A stretch of 34,332 nt of DNA from Sphingomonas bacterium (lineage in GTDB: Bacteria > Pseudomonadota > Alphaproteobacteria > Sphingomonadales > Sphingomonadaceae): assembly GCF_028292925.1 (NCBI RefSeq), contig NZ_JAQGLK010000011.1, positions 1 through 34,332 of the forward strand, given 5' to 3'. Every line of letters begins with the position of its first letter. Position 1 is the stretch's first letter. Shown here in pieces: positions 7,070 through 15,557 of the stretch. Both the position numbers and the translations under genes were made by a program. The notes beneath the pieces were generated by a model. The model worked only from the letters and a program-made list of their open reading frames with translations. It did not search any database and had not been told where the DNA came from.

Positions 7070-7071
7070 GC

Positions 7072-7908
7072 ATGATGACGAAGCCAGTCGACCACCGGGC
7101 GGGATTGCAAGTGCGGATCAGGCCCCGCCGGATCGGCACCGTGGCTATGGTCGCGATGATGATGGGCGTTTCGGTGGGGGCCTGCCCCCCCGCAGCGGCC
7201 GCGTCGCTGCCGCCGGGCGAGGCAATTCTGGTGATCGCGCGCAGGCCCCATGTCTTTGGCGCGCAGGTGCCGAACGAAGTCCTGGAAACACTGCGGGGCG
7301 GCGTCCAACTGCCCAACGGCATGAACATATCGATAGGGATCGATATCCAGACGCGCGTCGATGGCCTGCTCGTCCTGCACACGCTCTATGCGACGGACGG
7401 GCCCGACGCCGGGATCCGTGTGTTCACCGATGGAGCCGCTCCGTCGCCTGCGCCGACGGGCGCGATCGTCGTCCGGACGGAAGGCAGCGAGGGTGCCGCC
7501 GAAGTGACGGTCAGCCGCGCGCCCACCGGCACCACGATCGACATCTCGACCCCCAGCGCGCCAGCGAAGGTCAACATCGTCAGTGGACTGCCCTCGACAT
7601 GGGAGATGGCGGCCGGCCAGACCCAGGTGCCTGTCACCGAAAACGGCCCCGCCGTGGTCACGCCGGCCGGCGCTATCCGCCTTGCGACCGATGAGCGCGG
7701 CGGCGTCGTGACGCTCGACGCGCCGGCGCTCCAACTGCGGCACATCGTGGGCGAAGCGGCGGGGATCATCGTGGCGAACGCCGGGAACGACCGAACCATC
7801 GATACGATCAGTTCGGTCAATCTGGATCTGCAGGGATTTTCCCCCGCACTGATGGCGGGTTTGTCGATGGGCGATCAACTTGCCCTTGCCGTGGCGAGCG
7901 CGCGCTGA
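7072..7908 (+). CDS. Exported protein of unknown family in the amyloid-like cluster
   Basis: A 278-residue protein starting 2 nt after the peptidase gene. A basic N-terminus (about residues 1-21) precedes a hydrophobic segment (TVAMVAMMMGVSVGA) and then ACPPAAAA, consistent with a Sec signal, or possibly a lipoprotein with Cys in VGAC. Two stretches look conserved: near residues 70-100 ETLRGG, LPNGM and SIGIDIQTRVDG, and at the C-terminus NDRTIDTISSVNLDLQGF. Between them lies a Thr/Pro/Ala-rich region. I do not recognise a catalytic motif. Its position between the C39 peptidase and the barrel is where Fap operons place FapE, so it could be a minor fibre component, a periplasmic chaperone or a guide to the pore. 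That assignment is by context only. Confidence 0.7.
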   Translation: MMTKPVDHRAGLQVRIRPRRIGTVAMVAMMMGVSVGACPPAAAASLPPGEAILVIARRPHVFGAQVPNEVLETLRGGVQLPNGMNISIGIDIQTRVDGLLVLHTLYATDGPDAGIRVFTDGAAPSPAPTGAIVVRTEGSEGAAEVTVSRAPTGTTIDISTPSAPAKVNIVSGLPSTWEMAAGQTQVPVTENGPAVVTPAGAIRLATDERGGVVTLDAPALQLRHIVGEAAGIIVANAGNDRTIDTISSVNLDLQGFSPALMAGLSMGDQLALAVASAR

Positions 7909-7944
7909 ACCCTGCGGACAGCGCCTTTAATTCAGGAAACGAAC

Positions 7945-9255
7945 ATGCGGCATGTGAGCACTTTGGCGGCGTGCGGTCTCCTCGCGATAGGATCGTCCTT
8001 GCCGGCGCGTGCGGCCACCGGCGATGATCTCGAAACGCTGCGGGCCGAGTTGATCGCCCAGAAAAGCGCGCTGGACGAGCAGCAGAAGCAGCTCAACGCG
8101 CAGCGCGTCCGGCTCCAGGCGATCGAGGACAGCCTGCTGTCCCGCATGCGGGGGACGGGCGCCGCACAGGTGGCGGGATCGGATACCGTTCCCCTGCCGC
8201 CTTCGCCGCCGCCCGCGCCTCCGGCCTCCGCACAGGCGGCCGCCAACGCCCCGGCCGGCAGCGTCCAGACAGTCGGCGAAGCCCCGACCGAGCAACGCCA
8301 GGTCCAGGTTGCCGTGCTGGCCGAACAAGGCGGCGTGATCACCCGCGCCGGCAGGCTGACGCTGGAGCCGGTGCTGGAATATGCCCGCGCGGACCGCAAC
8401 CGCTTCGTGTTCCGCGGCGTCCAGGTGATCAACGCGCTCGCGATCGGGGTGTTCGACATCAACGAGGCCCGGCAGGACGTTCTCACCGCCGCCGGTGTGG
8501 CGCGCCTGGGTGTGACCAACCGGTTCGAGATCAACGCCCGCGTTCCATACGTCTATCGCTCGGACAAGGCGGTCGTGACGCCGATCGCCAACCCGACGCC
8601 GAGCAACACGCAGGATGCATCGGTGCGGGATAGCGGAATCGGCGATATCGATTTCGGTGCCCGATACCAGTTTACCGACGGCCGAAACGGCGCACCTTAT
8701 CTGATCGGCGGTATCCAGGCGATCGCCCCGACGGGGACCAGCCCGTTCGCGGTCGAGCGCAACACGCTGGGCATCGCGAGGGAGGCATCGACCGGCGCCG
8801 GATTCTGGGGCATCACCCCGAACCTGACCGCTATCCTGCCGACCGACCCCGCGGTCCTGTTCGCTACGGTGGGGTACACGGTCAACATCGCGCGCAACAT
8901 CGATCGTATGATCGGCACGACCCTGATCGAGCGGGTAAAGCCGGGCGATACGCCGTCGGCAAGCGTGGGCATTGCCCTGTCGCTCAATCCGCGGACGTCG
9001 CTCAGCCTGGGCTACGGGCATAGCTGGTCGATGGGGACGAAGATGCGGTTCCGTACCACGGACGCGAACGGAGTGCTGGGCGACGAGGCGACTTCGAAAA
9101 CGCGCGATCTGCAACTCGGCCGGCTCCTGTTCGGCGTGAGCTATCGTACGAGCCCGCGTACGACGATAAACTGGAACCTCGAGATGGGGGCGACGGAGGA
9201 TGCGACCGATCTGCGCACCACCTTGCGGATACCGCTGACATTCGAGGTGTTCTGA
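7945..9255 (+). CDS. Outer-membrane beta-barrel with N-terminal coiled coil (FapF-like)
   Basis: A 436-residue exported protein. A signal peptide (about residues 1-24) precedes a heptad-rich helix of about 40 residues (LETLRAELIAQKSALDEQQK onwards) and a Pro/Ala linker (about 75-110). The rest is a beta-barrel of amphipathic strands ending in an aromatic residue (TFEVF), like the family annotated as transporter or phenol MetA degradation. FapF of Pseudomonas has this same plan: a periplasmic trimeric coiled coil, a helical gate and a barrel that secretes fibre subunits. The length is also close. The ATG has AGGAAA 6 nt upstream, and the gene is last in the run that starts at 4329. I infer that it is the secretion pore for the repeat protein. 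A general porin is the main alternative. Confidence 0.82.
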   Translation: MRHVSTLAACGLLAIGSSLPARAATGDDLETLRAELIAQKSALDEQQKQLNAQRVRLQAIEDSLLSRMRGTGAAQVAGSDTVPLPPSPPPAPPASAQAAANAPAGSVQTVGEAPTEQRQVQVAVLAEQGGVITRAGRLTLEPVLEYARADRNRFVFRGVQVINALAIGVFDINEARQDVLTAAGVARLGVTNRFEINARVPYVYRSDKAVVTPIANPTPSNTQDASVRDSGIGDIDFGARYQFTDGRNGAPYLIGGIQAIAPTGTSPFAVERNTLGIAREASTGAGFWGITPNLTAILPTDPAVLFATVGYTVNIARNIDRMIGTTLIERVKPGDTPSASVGIALSLNPRTSLSLGYGHSWSMGTKMRFRTTDANGVLGDEATSKTRDLQLGRLLFGVSYRTSPRTTINWNLEMGATEDATDLRTTLRIPLTFEVF

Positions 9256-9274
9256 GGCCCGCCACTCCTACTGG

Positions 9275-9364
9275 GTCGCCAGGGGACGGGGGCGTAAGCC
9301 CGAACGCACGGATGGGCCAAGTCCATCGACGAGAAACGCGGTGCGGCCAAGCGCCCCTGGCGAC
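9275..9364. repeat. Long-range inverted repeat after the barrel gene
   Basis: An 11-bp perfect pair (GTCGCCAGGGG at 9275-9285 and its complement at 9354-9364) is separated by 68 nt. It lies just downstream of the barrel gene stop and could form the base of a structured 3' end. A second imperfect dyad (CGGCAT at 9429-9434, ATGCCG at 9447-9452) lies nearer the regulator gene. Nothing else was seen in 9256-9542. Confidence 0.35.
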
Positions 9365-9542
9365 AGGGGAGGGTGCCCCGTCGACCGCGGAACCGACCTG
9401 AAATCCCTGACTATGCACTGACCATGCACGGCATGCGTGTTGCGCGATGCCGTCCTGCCTCCTAGTCTGCTTAAGGCACGGACAAAGATGAAGAATGTTC
9501 GACTCGCCCTTGTGATTATTGGGCCGCCGGGGGGGATGGACG

Positions 9543-10598
9543 ATGCTTTCGGCCGAGAAGGACGAGCTTCCGCTAGTCATGCGCGAAATCGCCGATGCGA
9601 TGCGCGCGCATGCGGCCATCCTGACCGTACATCCTGACGATGGCGAAGCGGAAGTTCTGCATGCAGAGGAAATTGCCGGCGTGGACACGGAGCGTGTTCG
9701 GGCGCTGTTTACCAATGGTACGTTCGGCGATAACCGCCGGCGCGAAGTGCATGCATGGATCGAGTGCGATCTGGGCCCGGACATCCGCAATGTACTGCTG
9801 ATACCCGTCGACAAGATTCCCGGCCAAAGCAGGCTTATAATTGCAACCTTCTTCGGTTTACTCGATGCCGAGGAAAGGCGGGGGGCGGAACAAGTATATC
9901 TCAACCGCCGGCCATTCGCGACCGGCTATTTCCGGCTGTGGCAGCTGGATCGCGTTCGCTCGCGCCGTGTCGATGCGCTGGAAACCGCGCTCGACCTGAA
10001 CGACATGGGCGTGTTCCTGCTCGATCGATCAGGCGATCTGCTGTTCGCCAACGAGACAGGCCGGGCGATCCTGGACAAGGGCGAGGGTTTGCGGCGTCAC
10101 CGCAATTCCTTCCGCGCGACCGATCTGTCGGACAGCCTGCGCCTTCAGGTCGTGCTCGATCACGTGATGAATTTCACGGCCACCCAGCCTGTCCGGCGGG
10201 ATCGCGCGCCGTCCACGCCGCTGGTTGCCCTGCAACGCGGCGACGGTGCCCCGCTGATGCTTTCCGTGATGCCGACCAACAGGCCGCCGACGGAGCCCAG
10301 CGATGCCGCCGCGATCGTGTTCGTGCTGGATCCCGCGATCGACATCGATCGGCTGATCCTGCCCCTATGTACCTTGTATCGGCTGACAGCGGTCGAGTCC
10401 GAACTGTTGAAGTTGATGGTCAAGGGTACGACGATCACGGTCGCCTCGGAGGTGCTGCGCCTGAAGGAGCAGACGGCGCGGGGCTATCTCAAGCAGATCT
10501 TCGTCAAGACCGGCACCAACCGGCAGAGCGAACTGATGCGATTGATGCTGTCGAGCATGATCCGCACCTCGAGCAGGGTCTTCACCGAGGCTTTCTAG
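9543..10598 (+). CDS. PAS/LuxR-type helix-turn-helix regulator
   Basis: A 351-residue transcription factor. The N-terminal half has no motif I can name. A PAS-like segment around residues 155-230 (LNDMGVFLLDRSGDLLFANETG) probably senses a signal. The C-terminus (about 275-345) is a LuxR/GerE-type DNA-binding domain: LTAVESELLKLMVKG, then TVASEVLRLKEQTARGYLKQ, then IFVKTGTNRQSEL. There is no receiver domain, so it is not a classical response regulator. ATG 9543 is chosen because a G-rich ribosome-binding site lies just before it. The gene sits directly after the Fap-like cluster on the same strand with 287 nt between, and is a good candidate for its regulator. That is inferred from position only. 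Confidence 0.83.
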   Translation: MLSAEKDELPLVMREIADAMRAHAAILTVHPDDGEAEVLHAEEIAGVDTERVRALFTNGTFGDNRRREVHAWIECDLGPDIRNVLLIPVDKIPGQSRLIIATFFGLLDAEERRGAEQVYLNRRPFATGYFRLWQLDRVRSRRVDALETALDLNDMGVFLLDRSGDLLFANETGRAILDKGEGLRRHRNSFRATDLSDSLRLQVVLDHVMNFTATQPVRRDRAPSTPLVALQRGDGAPLMLSVMPTNRPPTEPSDAAAIVFVLDPAIDIDRLILPLCTLYRLTAVESELLKLMVKGTTITVASEVLRLKEQTARGYLKQIFVKTGTNRQSELMRLMLSSMIRTSSRVFTEAF

Positions 10599-10639
10599 GC
10601 GGGACAGCCTTTCGTGGCGTGCATGCGAGTGGCAGTCGA

Positions 10640-11860
10640 TCAGGCGTTGGCGGCAGGGGCGCCGCGCATCCGGATGGCAAGGCCGAGCTGCCGGGTATCG
10701 GCGGTGCCATAAAGTTCCCGCGGCGTCGGCGGCGGTGGCGTGACCAGCCGGATCTCGACGGGGGCGTCGCTCTCCAGTGTCGCCGTCGCCCGCAGGCTGT
10801 TGCCGCTGACCTTGATCGCAACGGCCTGGCCGCCGATCAGCAACCGGGACCGGGACAGGAAGTCCGGCGCGATCTCCATGATCGAGGTCAGGCGCAACTG
10901 GACATCGCAGTTGCCCATGGGTGGGGTCCACTGCCAGACGATCTCGCTTCTCGCCGTCCAGCGGAAGCTCGAATCCTCGATCTCGTGCCAATCGGCCAGG
11001 TCGCATGTCAGCGTGGCGGCTGATGACGCTTCATCGGGGGCCGACAGGAGCAGGTCCAGGGATGGACGCCCGATCCGGCCCAGCAAGGCGGCGGAGGCGG
11101 CCGAAGGCGCGCTGGCAAAGCCGTGAAGATAGCCCGAAGGGTAGGGCACGAGGCCGGCCGCCTTGCCGAGCGGCACCAGGGAAGCCACCGACTGCAGCGA
11201 GACATGTCCGTTGCGGGGCGCCACGTACCACCAGTTGGTGCGCACGGTTTCGATATCATCCGGCTGCACCCCGGTTCCGACCAGAATGCAGCCGCCCGGT
11301 TGCAGAAAGCTTGCCATGTCGCGCAGGGTGCCGACCGGATCCGGCGAATGCTCGATCACCTCCATGCAGGTGATGACATCGAACAGGCGTTCGGGACGAC
11401 GGGGGCTCGAAAAGGGATCGTAGCATTCCGCCTCGAAACCGGCATTGCGAAGCACTCCGGCCAGTACCCCCGCGCCGCCGCCGTAATCGAGTACCGACAG
11501 GCCGGGATACGGCGCCAGCAGCTCGCCGAAAAACGCACCGTCACGGCGTGGCCGTGCGTCGGCATAGTCGCCGTCTACCTTGATATAATCTTCATTGTAT
11601 ATGAACCGGCTAAAATCCGCCGCCGTCCAGTCATCGACGAAGTCGGTGAACAGAAACTCACAATCCATGCATCTGTAATAATATACAGGAATGCCTGCCT
11701 GGCCGAACATATAGGGCTGATCGGTCGAGCAGATCTTCTGGAAGTCGACCACGTCGAAAGCCGGGGCGATGCCGCTGCAAACCTTGCACTTGCGGTGAAC
11801 CTTCTCCTGGGATCCCAGGGGAGACAGCGCAGCCAGCTTCGTGAGCAGTGTCTCGTCCAT
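10640..11860 (-). CDS. Class I SAM-dependent methyltransferase with zinc ribbon
   Basis: A 406-residue protein. The N-terminus has a zinc-ribbon pair (CKVCSG near residue 26 and CMDCEF near 65). A Rossmann-type methyltransferase fold follows: VLDYGGGAGVLAGVL is SAM motif I, DVITCMEVIEHSPDP the post-motif acidic segment, and LQPGGCILVGTG a later strand. The C-terminal third (from about 250) is a beta-rich region with no name I know. This architecture is common in enzymes that methylate sugars or surface glycans, but the acceptor cannot be read. ATG 11860 is preferred over GTG 11863 because GGAG lies 5 nt before it. The gene is convergent with the LuxR-type regulator and lies 168 nt downstream of the DUF72 gene on the same strand. 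Confidence 0.85.
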   Translation of the reverse strand: MDETLLTKLAALSPLGSQEKVHRKCKVCSGIAPAFDVVDFQKICSTDQPYMFGQAGIPVYYYRCMDCEFLFTDFVDDWTAADFSRFIYNEDYIKVDGDYADARPRRDGAFFGELLAPYPGLSVLDYGGGAGVLAGVLRNAGFEAECYDPFSSPRRPERLFDVITCMEVIEHSPDPVGTLRDMASFLQPGGCILVGTGVQPDDIETVRTNWWYVAPRNGHVSLQSVASLVPLGKAAGLVPYPSGYLHGFASAPSAASAALLGRIGRPSLDLLLSAPDEASSAATLTCDLADWHEIEDSSFRWTARSEIVWQWTPPMGNCDVQLRLTSIMEIAPDFLSRSRLLIGGQAVAIKVSGNSLRATATLESDAPVEIRLVTPPPPTPRELYGTADTRQLGLAIRMRGAPAANA

Positions 11861-12028
11861 CACAACTCCGTGCGCAGGCTGCGTGTCCCCTGTCGGGGTA
11901 GGGGAGGGCCTGGAACGGGAGTATGGCCGGGCTTATCGGCGTTAGCAAACCGTTCGACAGCATCCGGCCGGTAGCCGCCGTGGTTGCCGGCGCCTGCATT
12001 CGGTATCCCGCGGTGCCGCCCCGCTCGC

Positions 12029-12769
12029 TCAAGTTCGGGGGCTCTGCCCCTCCAGCAGGTCGCGCAGCCGCAGAGCGTCTCCCGTGGCGGCGCCGGAAGC
12101 CGTGTTGTCGAACATGCACCAGGCCGGTGCGTCATCGCCCCCCTGGGCCAGGAGTTCCCGGCCGAGCGGCTCGATGCGGCCGTCGTCGTAGCTCGATCTA
12201 TACATGTGCGGGGAACCATGCAGGCGGCGATAGGTCAATCCGCGCCAGCCGCCGGGGATCGCGGCCGCGGGCGCCGGCGCCGGGTCCGCCGCCACCCGCG
12301 CGACTTCCATGCGGCGCATCATCTCGTCCGGCTGCTCCTCGAACCAGCTCGGGTGGCGTGGCTCGCAGACGAGGGTGGCATCCGATGCCCGCGCGATCGC
12401 CGCGAAGAACGCCTCGGCCGCCGCGGGCTCGAACGCGAACTTGGGGGGGAGCTGAAGCAGCAGCACCGCGAGCTTGTCCCCAAGGCCATCGACCTCGCCC
12501 AGAAAACGCGCGAGCGGCTCCGCGCAGTCGATCAGCCGGCGATCGTGACTGATGATCCTGGGTATCTTGACCGAGAAGCGGAAGGCTTCCGGCACGCTGT
12601 GGCGCCATCGCTCCCACGTGGTGCGGCGATGCGGGCGGTGGAAGGACGAATTGACCTCGACCGCGCCGAAGCGGCTGGCATAACGCTGCAACGCCGATCC
12701 TTCGGCCTCGAAAGCGTGGGCGACGTCCCTCGGGATCGCCCAGCCGGCAGTACCGATAAGGTGCATCAT
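12029..12769 (-). CDS. DUF72 (YecE-like) family protein
   Basis: A 246-residue DUF72 protein with a TIM-barrel-like fold and no established reaction. Typical landmarks are IGTAGW at the N-terminus, FGAVEVNSSFHRPH, FRFSVKIPRIISHD, LLLQLPPKFAF, CEPRHPSWF, the segment LTYRRLHGSP, and CMFDNTASGAATGDALRL near the end. The length matches the family. Two ATG codons stand side by side at the start, with only a weak ribosome-binding site. The gene is divergent from the PQQ dehydrogenase gene, and the 294-nt gap between them probably holds both promoters. Confidence 0.9.
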   Translation of the reverse strand: MMHLIGTAGWAIPRDVAHAFEAEGSALQRYASRFGAVEVNSSFHRPHRRTTWERWRHSVPEAFRFSVKIPRIISHDRRLIDCAEPLARFLGEVDGLGDKLAVLLLQLPPKFAFEPAAAEAFFAAIARASDATLVCEPRHPSWFEEQPDEMMRRMEVARVAADPAPAPAAAIPGGWRGLTYRRLHGSPHMYRSSYDDGRIEPLGRELLAQGGDDAPAWCMFDNTASGAATGDALRLRDLLEGQSPRT

Positions 12770-13063
12770 GATGGCCGCGGCCCGGGCAATCCGTCTTTCA
12801 ATCTACCTGCCCCGCCTGCAATCCTCCGCGGAATTGTTCGCAGGCGGGAAGTGCTGTCAAGCGATCCTGCGCCGCACCAGCTTGCCGCCGCCCGATGGCT
12901 GTCCACGGCGCTCATCGGTGCCGCGGGCCGCCGGGGCGCCGGGGCGCCGGCGATTGTGCCGGATGGCAGGCCATCGTAGGCTCGGCGGGGTCTGTCCGGG
13001 CGAAGTCGCGGAGCAGGCGGGGAGAGAGGGCGCGTTCGATGCCCTTTCGGGGAGAGGTCGGGT

Positions 13064-14368
13064 ATGAAGCGTGTTCTGGCGTCGGTAATGATGATGGCGT
13101 TCGCTACCTGCGGCGCCGCGGTGGCGCAGGATGCTGCGCCGGCGCCCGCAGCAGCGCCACCAGCGCCTCCAGCACCCCTGGCACAAGATGGTGCCCCGCC
13201 GCCGGCGGTGGGTGCGCCCGCCCGGCCACCCAGCCGCCCGCCGGTCATGCTCCTCGGCGACGGGCCCTGGGACGAGGCCACCGAACGGCAGAAGATCCAT
13301 GTCTCGGTGGTGACGAAGGGGCTGGATCACCCGTGGGCGATCGCATTCGTCCCCGGCGGCGACATGCTGGTCACCGAGCGGGACGGCCGGTTGCGGGTGA
13401 TCCGCGGCGGCGTGCTGGACCCGACGCCGATCGCCGGGCTGCCCGATATCCTGCGGGGCGGCCTTGGCGGGCTGATGGATATCGCACTGCATCCGAACTT
13501 CGCGCGCAACCGGCTCGTCTACATGACCTATTCCAAACCCGGCGCGACGGTGCGTGACGAGTCGACGCTCGCGGTGGTGCGCGCCCGCTGGGATGGCGGC
13601 GCGACGCTCACCGACGTTCGGGACATCTTCGTGGCGGATGCCTGGTACGGGGCGGCGCCGCTGCCGAAGCGATGCTGCGGGCAGGGGCCGGCCAGCGGCA
13701 GTTACGGATCGCGCATCGCCTTCGATCGCAAGGGATACCTCTACATCACCAGCGGCGACCGCAATTACGGCGAGCGGGTGCAGGATCCGTCCAATCACTT
13801 CGGCAAGATCCTGCGGCTGAAGGACGATGGCAGCGTGCCGAAGGACAATCCCTTCGTCGGCAAGCCGGGCTACAAGCCGGAAATCTGGACGATCGGGCAC
13901 CGCAACCCGCTCGGCCTCTTCTTTCACCCGAAGACGGGCGAGCTTTGGGAAACCGAGTTCGGCCCGCGCGGCGGTGATGAGCTCAACCGCATAGAGCGCG
14001 GCAGGAACTACGGCTGGATCGACGTGACGCAGGGCGCCCACTATAATGGCGAGCCGGCGAAGAGCGTGAAGGGCGTCGCCGGCATGGCAGATCCGGTGCT
14101 CACCTGGGCGCCGTCGATCAATCCGGGCAATCTGATCTTCTACACGGGCAATCGCTTTCCGGGATGGAAGGGCGACATGCTGATGCCGACGATGACCCGT
14201 TCGCTGCTGCGCGTCACGTTCAACGGCAAGAGCCCGGCCGGGCAGGAGCGGATGCTGACCGGCCTGAAGCAGCGGCTGCGGGATATCCGCGTGGGCCCCG
14301 ATGGCAATCTGTACGTGCTGACCGACGAAGCCGCCGGCGCGGTGCTGCGCATCCAGCCGGGCAAGTAA
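13064..14368 (+). CDS. PQQ-dependent sugar dehydrogenase (soluble aldose dehydrogenase type)
   Basis: A 434-residue exported enzyme that would oxidise aldoses in the periplasm with PQQ. A signal peptide (1-21, ending AVAQ) precedes an unusually long Ala/Pro-rich linker to about residue 65, and then a six-bladed beta-propeller of the GSDH/YliI type. Landmarks are GLDHPWAIAFVPGGDMLVTER, GGLMDIALHPNF, GSYGSRIAFDRKGYLYITSG, IGHRNPLGLFFHP, EFGPRGGDELNRIERGRNYGW and the final DGNLYVLTDEAAGAVLRI. ATG 13064 has GGAGAGG 6 nt upstream. No PQQ biosynthesis gene is in the window. Two adjacent cysteines (KRCCGQG) sit in a propeller loop, a feature seen in related proteins. The substrate is not deducible. 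Confidence 0.92.
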   Translation: MKRVLASVMMMAFATCGAAVAQDAAPAPAAAPPAPPAPLAQDGAPPPAVGAPARPPSRPPVMLLGDGPWDEATERQKIHVSVVTKGLDHPWAIAFVPGGDMLVTERDGRLRVIRGGVLDPTPIAGLPDILRGGLGGLMDIALHPNFARNRLVYMTYSKPGATVRDESTLAVVRARWDGGATLTDVRDIFVADAWYGAAPLPKRCCGQGPASGSYGSRIAFDRKGYLYITSGDRNYGERVQDPSNHFGKILRLKDDGSVPKDNPFVGKPGYKPEIWTIGHRNPLGLFFHPKTGELWETEFGPRGGDELNRIERGRNYGWIDVTQGAHYNGEPAKSVKGVAGMADPVLTWAPSINPGNLIFYTGNRFPGWKGDMLMPTMTRSLLRVTFNGKSPAGQERMLTGLKQRLRDIRVGPDGNLYVLTDEAAGAVLRIQPGK

Positions 14369-14474
14369 GGCCGCCGGCGGCGCGCGGCGCGCTTCCCCCA
14401 CGCCTCGTCTCCATACGGGAAACAGGCGGTAGCGGCCGCCGTTGGTGCGACGCAGCACGAGGGAAGGCACGCCT

Positions 14475-15557
14475 ATGATGAAGCTTCTCGACGGTTCGCC
14501 CGGCTGGATTCCGGACGCGCTGACGATCGCGGGTGCGGCCGGGGTGGCGTTGCTGCTGCACCAGACCGCTCTGACCATCGCCCGGCATGCGGCGCGGCGC
14601 ACCACGACGATCACGGACGACGTGCTGGTCGCGCGGCTCGCGGCGCCGACACGGTGGCTGGTGGTCGCATTGGCGATCATCGCAACGCAGCCGGCGCTGA
14701 CCCTCGGCGCAGGGGCCATGCTGATCTGGCGGCAATGCGCCGGGCTGGCGATGCCGGCGCTGCTCGGCTGGCTGGCGGTAAGCCTGCTCGGCGCCGCGAA
14801 CATCGTAATCCAGGCGCGCGCCGACATCAGCGTGGAGGACAATCTGCGCGCACGGCGGCGGCGGACCCGGGCGGGCATCCTCTATCGTATCGCGCTGTGC
14901 ATCGTCGTCCTGGTGACGTTCTGCCTGATGCTGATGAGCATCCCGAGCATCCGCAGCATCGGCGTGACGCTGATCGCATCGGCCGGCCTGGCGGCGCTGG
15001 CCGTCGGCGCGGCGGCTCAGCCTGCGCTGAAGAACCTGATCGGCGGGCTGCAAATGGCCTTCACCGAACCCATCCGCATTGACGACGTGGTGGTCATCGA
15101 TGGCGAGTGGGGGCGGATTGAGGAAATCCGGCTGACCTTCGTGATCGTCAGGATCTGGGACGAGCGGCGGCTGGTGGTGCCGGTTTCCAAGTTCCTCGAC
15201 GAGACCTTTCAGAACTGGACCCGCGAGACCAGCCAGCTGCTGGGCAGCGTGATCTGGCACCTGGATCCCGCCGCCGACATCCCCCGCCTGCGCGCGCGGA
15301 TGGAGGAGGTGGTGCGCGCCAACCCGCGATGGGACGGACGCTTCTTCAACCTGCAGGTGACGGATACGAAGCCGGATTCGATCGAGGTGCGCGGGCTGAT
15401 GACCGCCAAGGATGCATCGACGACGTTCGACCTGCGCTGCGACGTGCGGGAGGCGATGCTGGCCTTTATCCGCGACGAGATGCCCGAGGCGATCGTTCGC
15501 CGCCGCGAAGACGTGCGCCTTCAGGCCGCGGCCGTGGAGCCTGCGTCCTCCGGCTGA
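14475..15557 (+). CDS. MscS-family mechanosensitive ion channel
   Basis: A 360-residue inner-membrane protein. Several hydrophobic helices fill residues 1-180. The last is the MscS pore helix, Gly/Ala-rich with its kink region (AGLAALAVGAAAQPALKNLIGG). The beta domain follows (PIRIDDVVVIDGEWGRIEEIRLTF, then WDERRLVVPVSKFLDETFQNWT), and then an alpha/beta cytoplasmic part. It would release solutes on osmotic downshift. Two ATGs stand side by side at 14475; GGGAAGG a few nt upstream supports this start. Its 3' end overlaps the end of otsA, on the other strand, by 37 nt. A channel and a compatible-solute synthase tail to tail fit an osmotic theme, though convergence gives no co-regulation. Confidence 0.9.
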   Translation: MMKLLDGSPGWIPDALTIAGAAGVALLLHQTALTIARHAARRTTTITDDVLVARLAAPTRWLVVALAIIATQPALTLGAGAMLIWRQCAGLAMPALLGWLAVSLLGAANIVIQARADISVEDNLRARRRRTRAGILYRIALCIVVLVTFCLMLMSIPSIRSIGVTLIASAGLAALAVGAAAQPALKNLIGGLQMAFTEPIRIDDVVVIDGEWGRIEEIRLTFVIVRIWDERRLVVPVSKFLDETFQNWTRETSQLLGSVIWHLDPAADIPRLRARMEEVVRANPRWDGRFFNLQVTDTKPDSIEVRGLMTAKDASTTFDLRCDVREAMLAFIRDEMPEAIVRRREDVRLQAAAVEPASSG

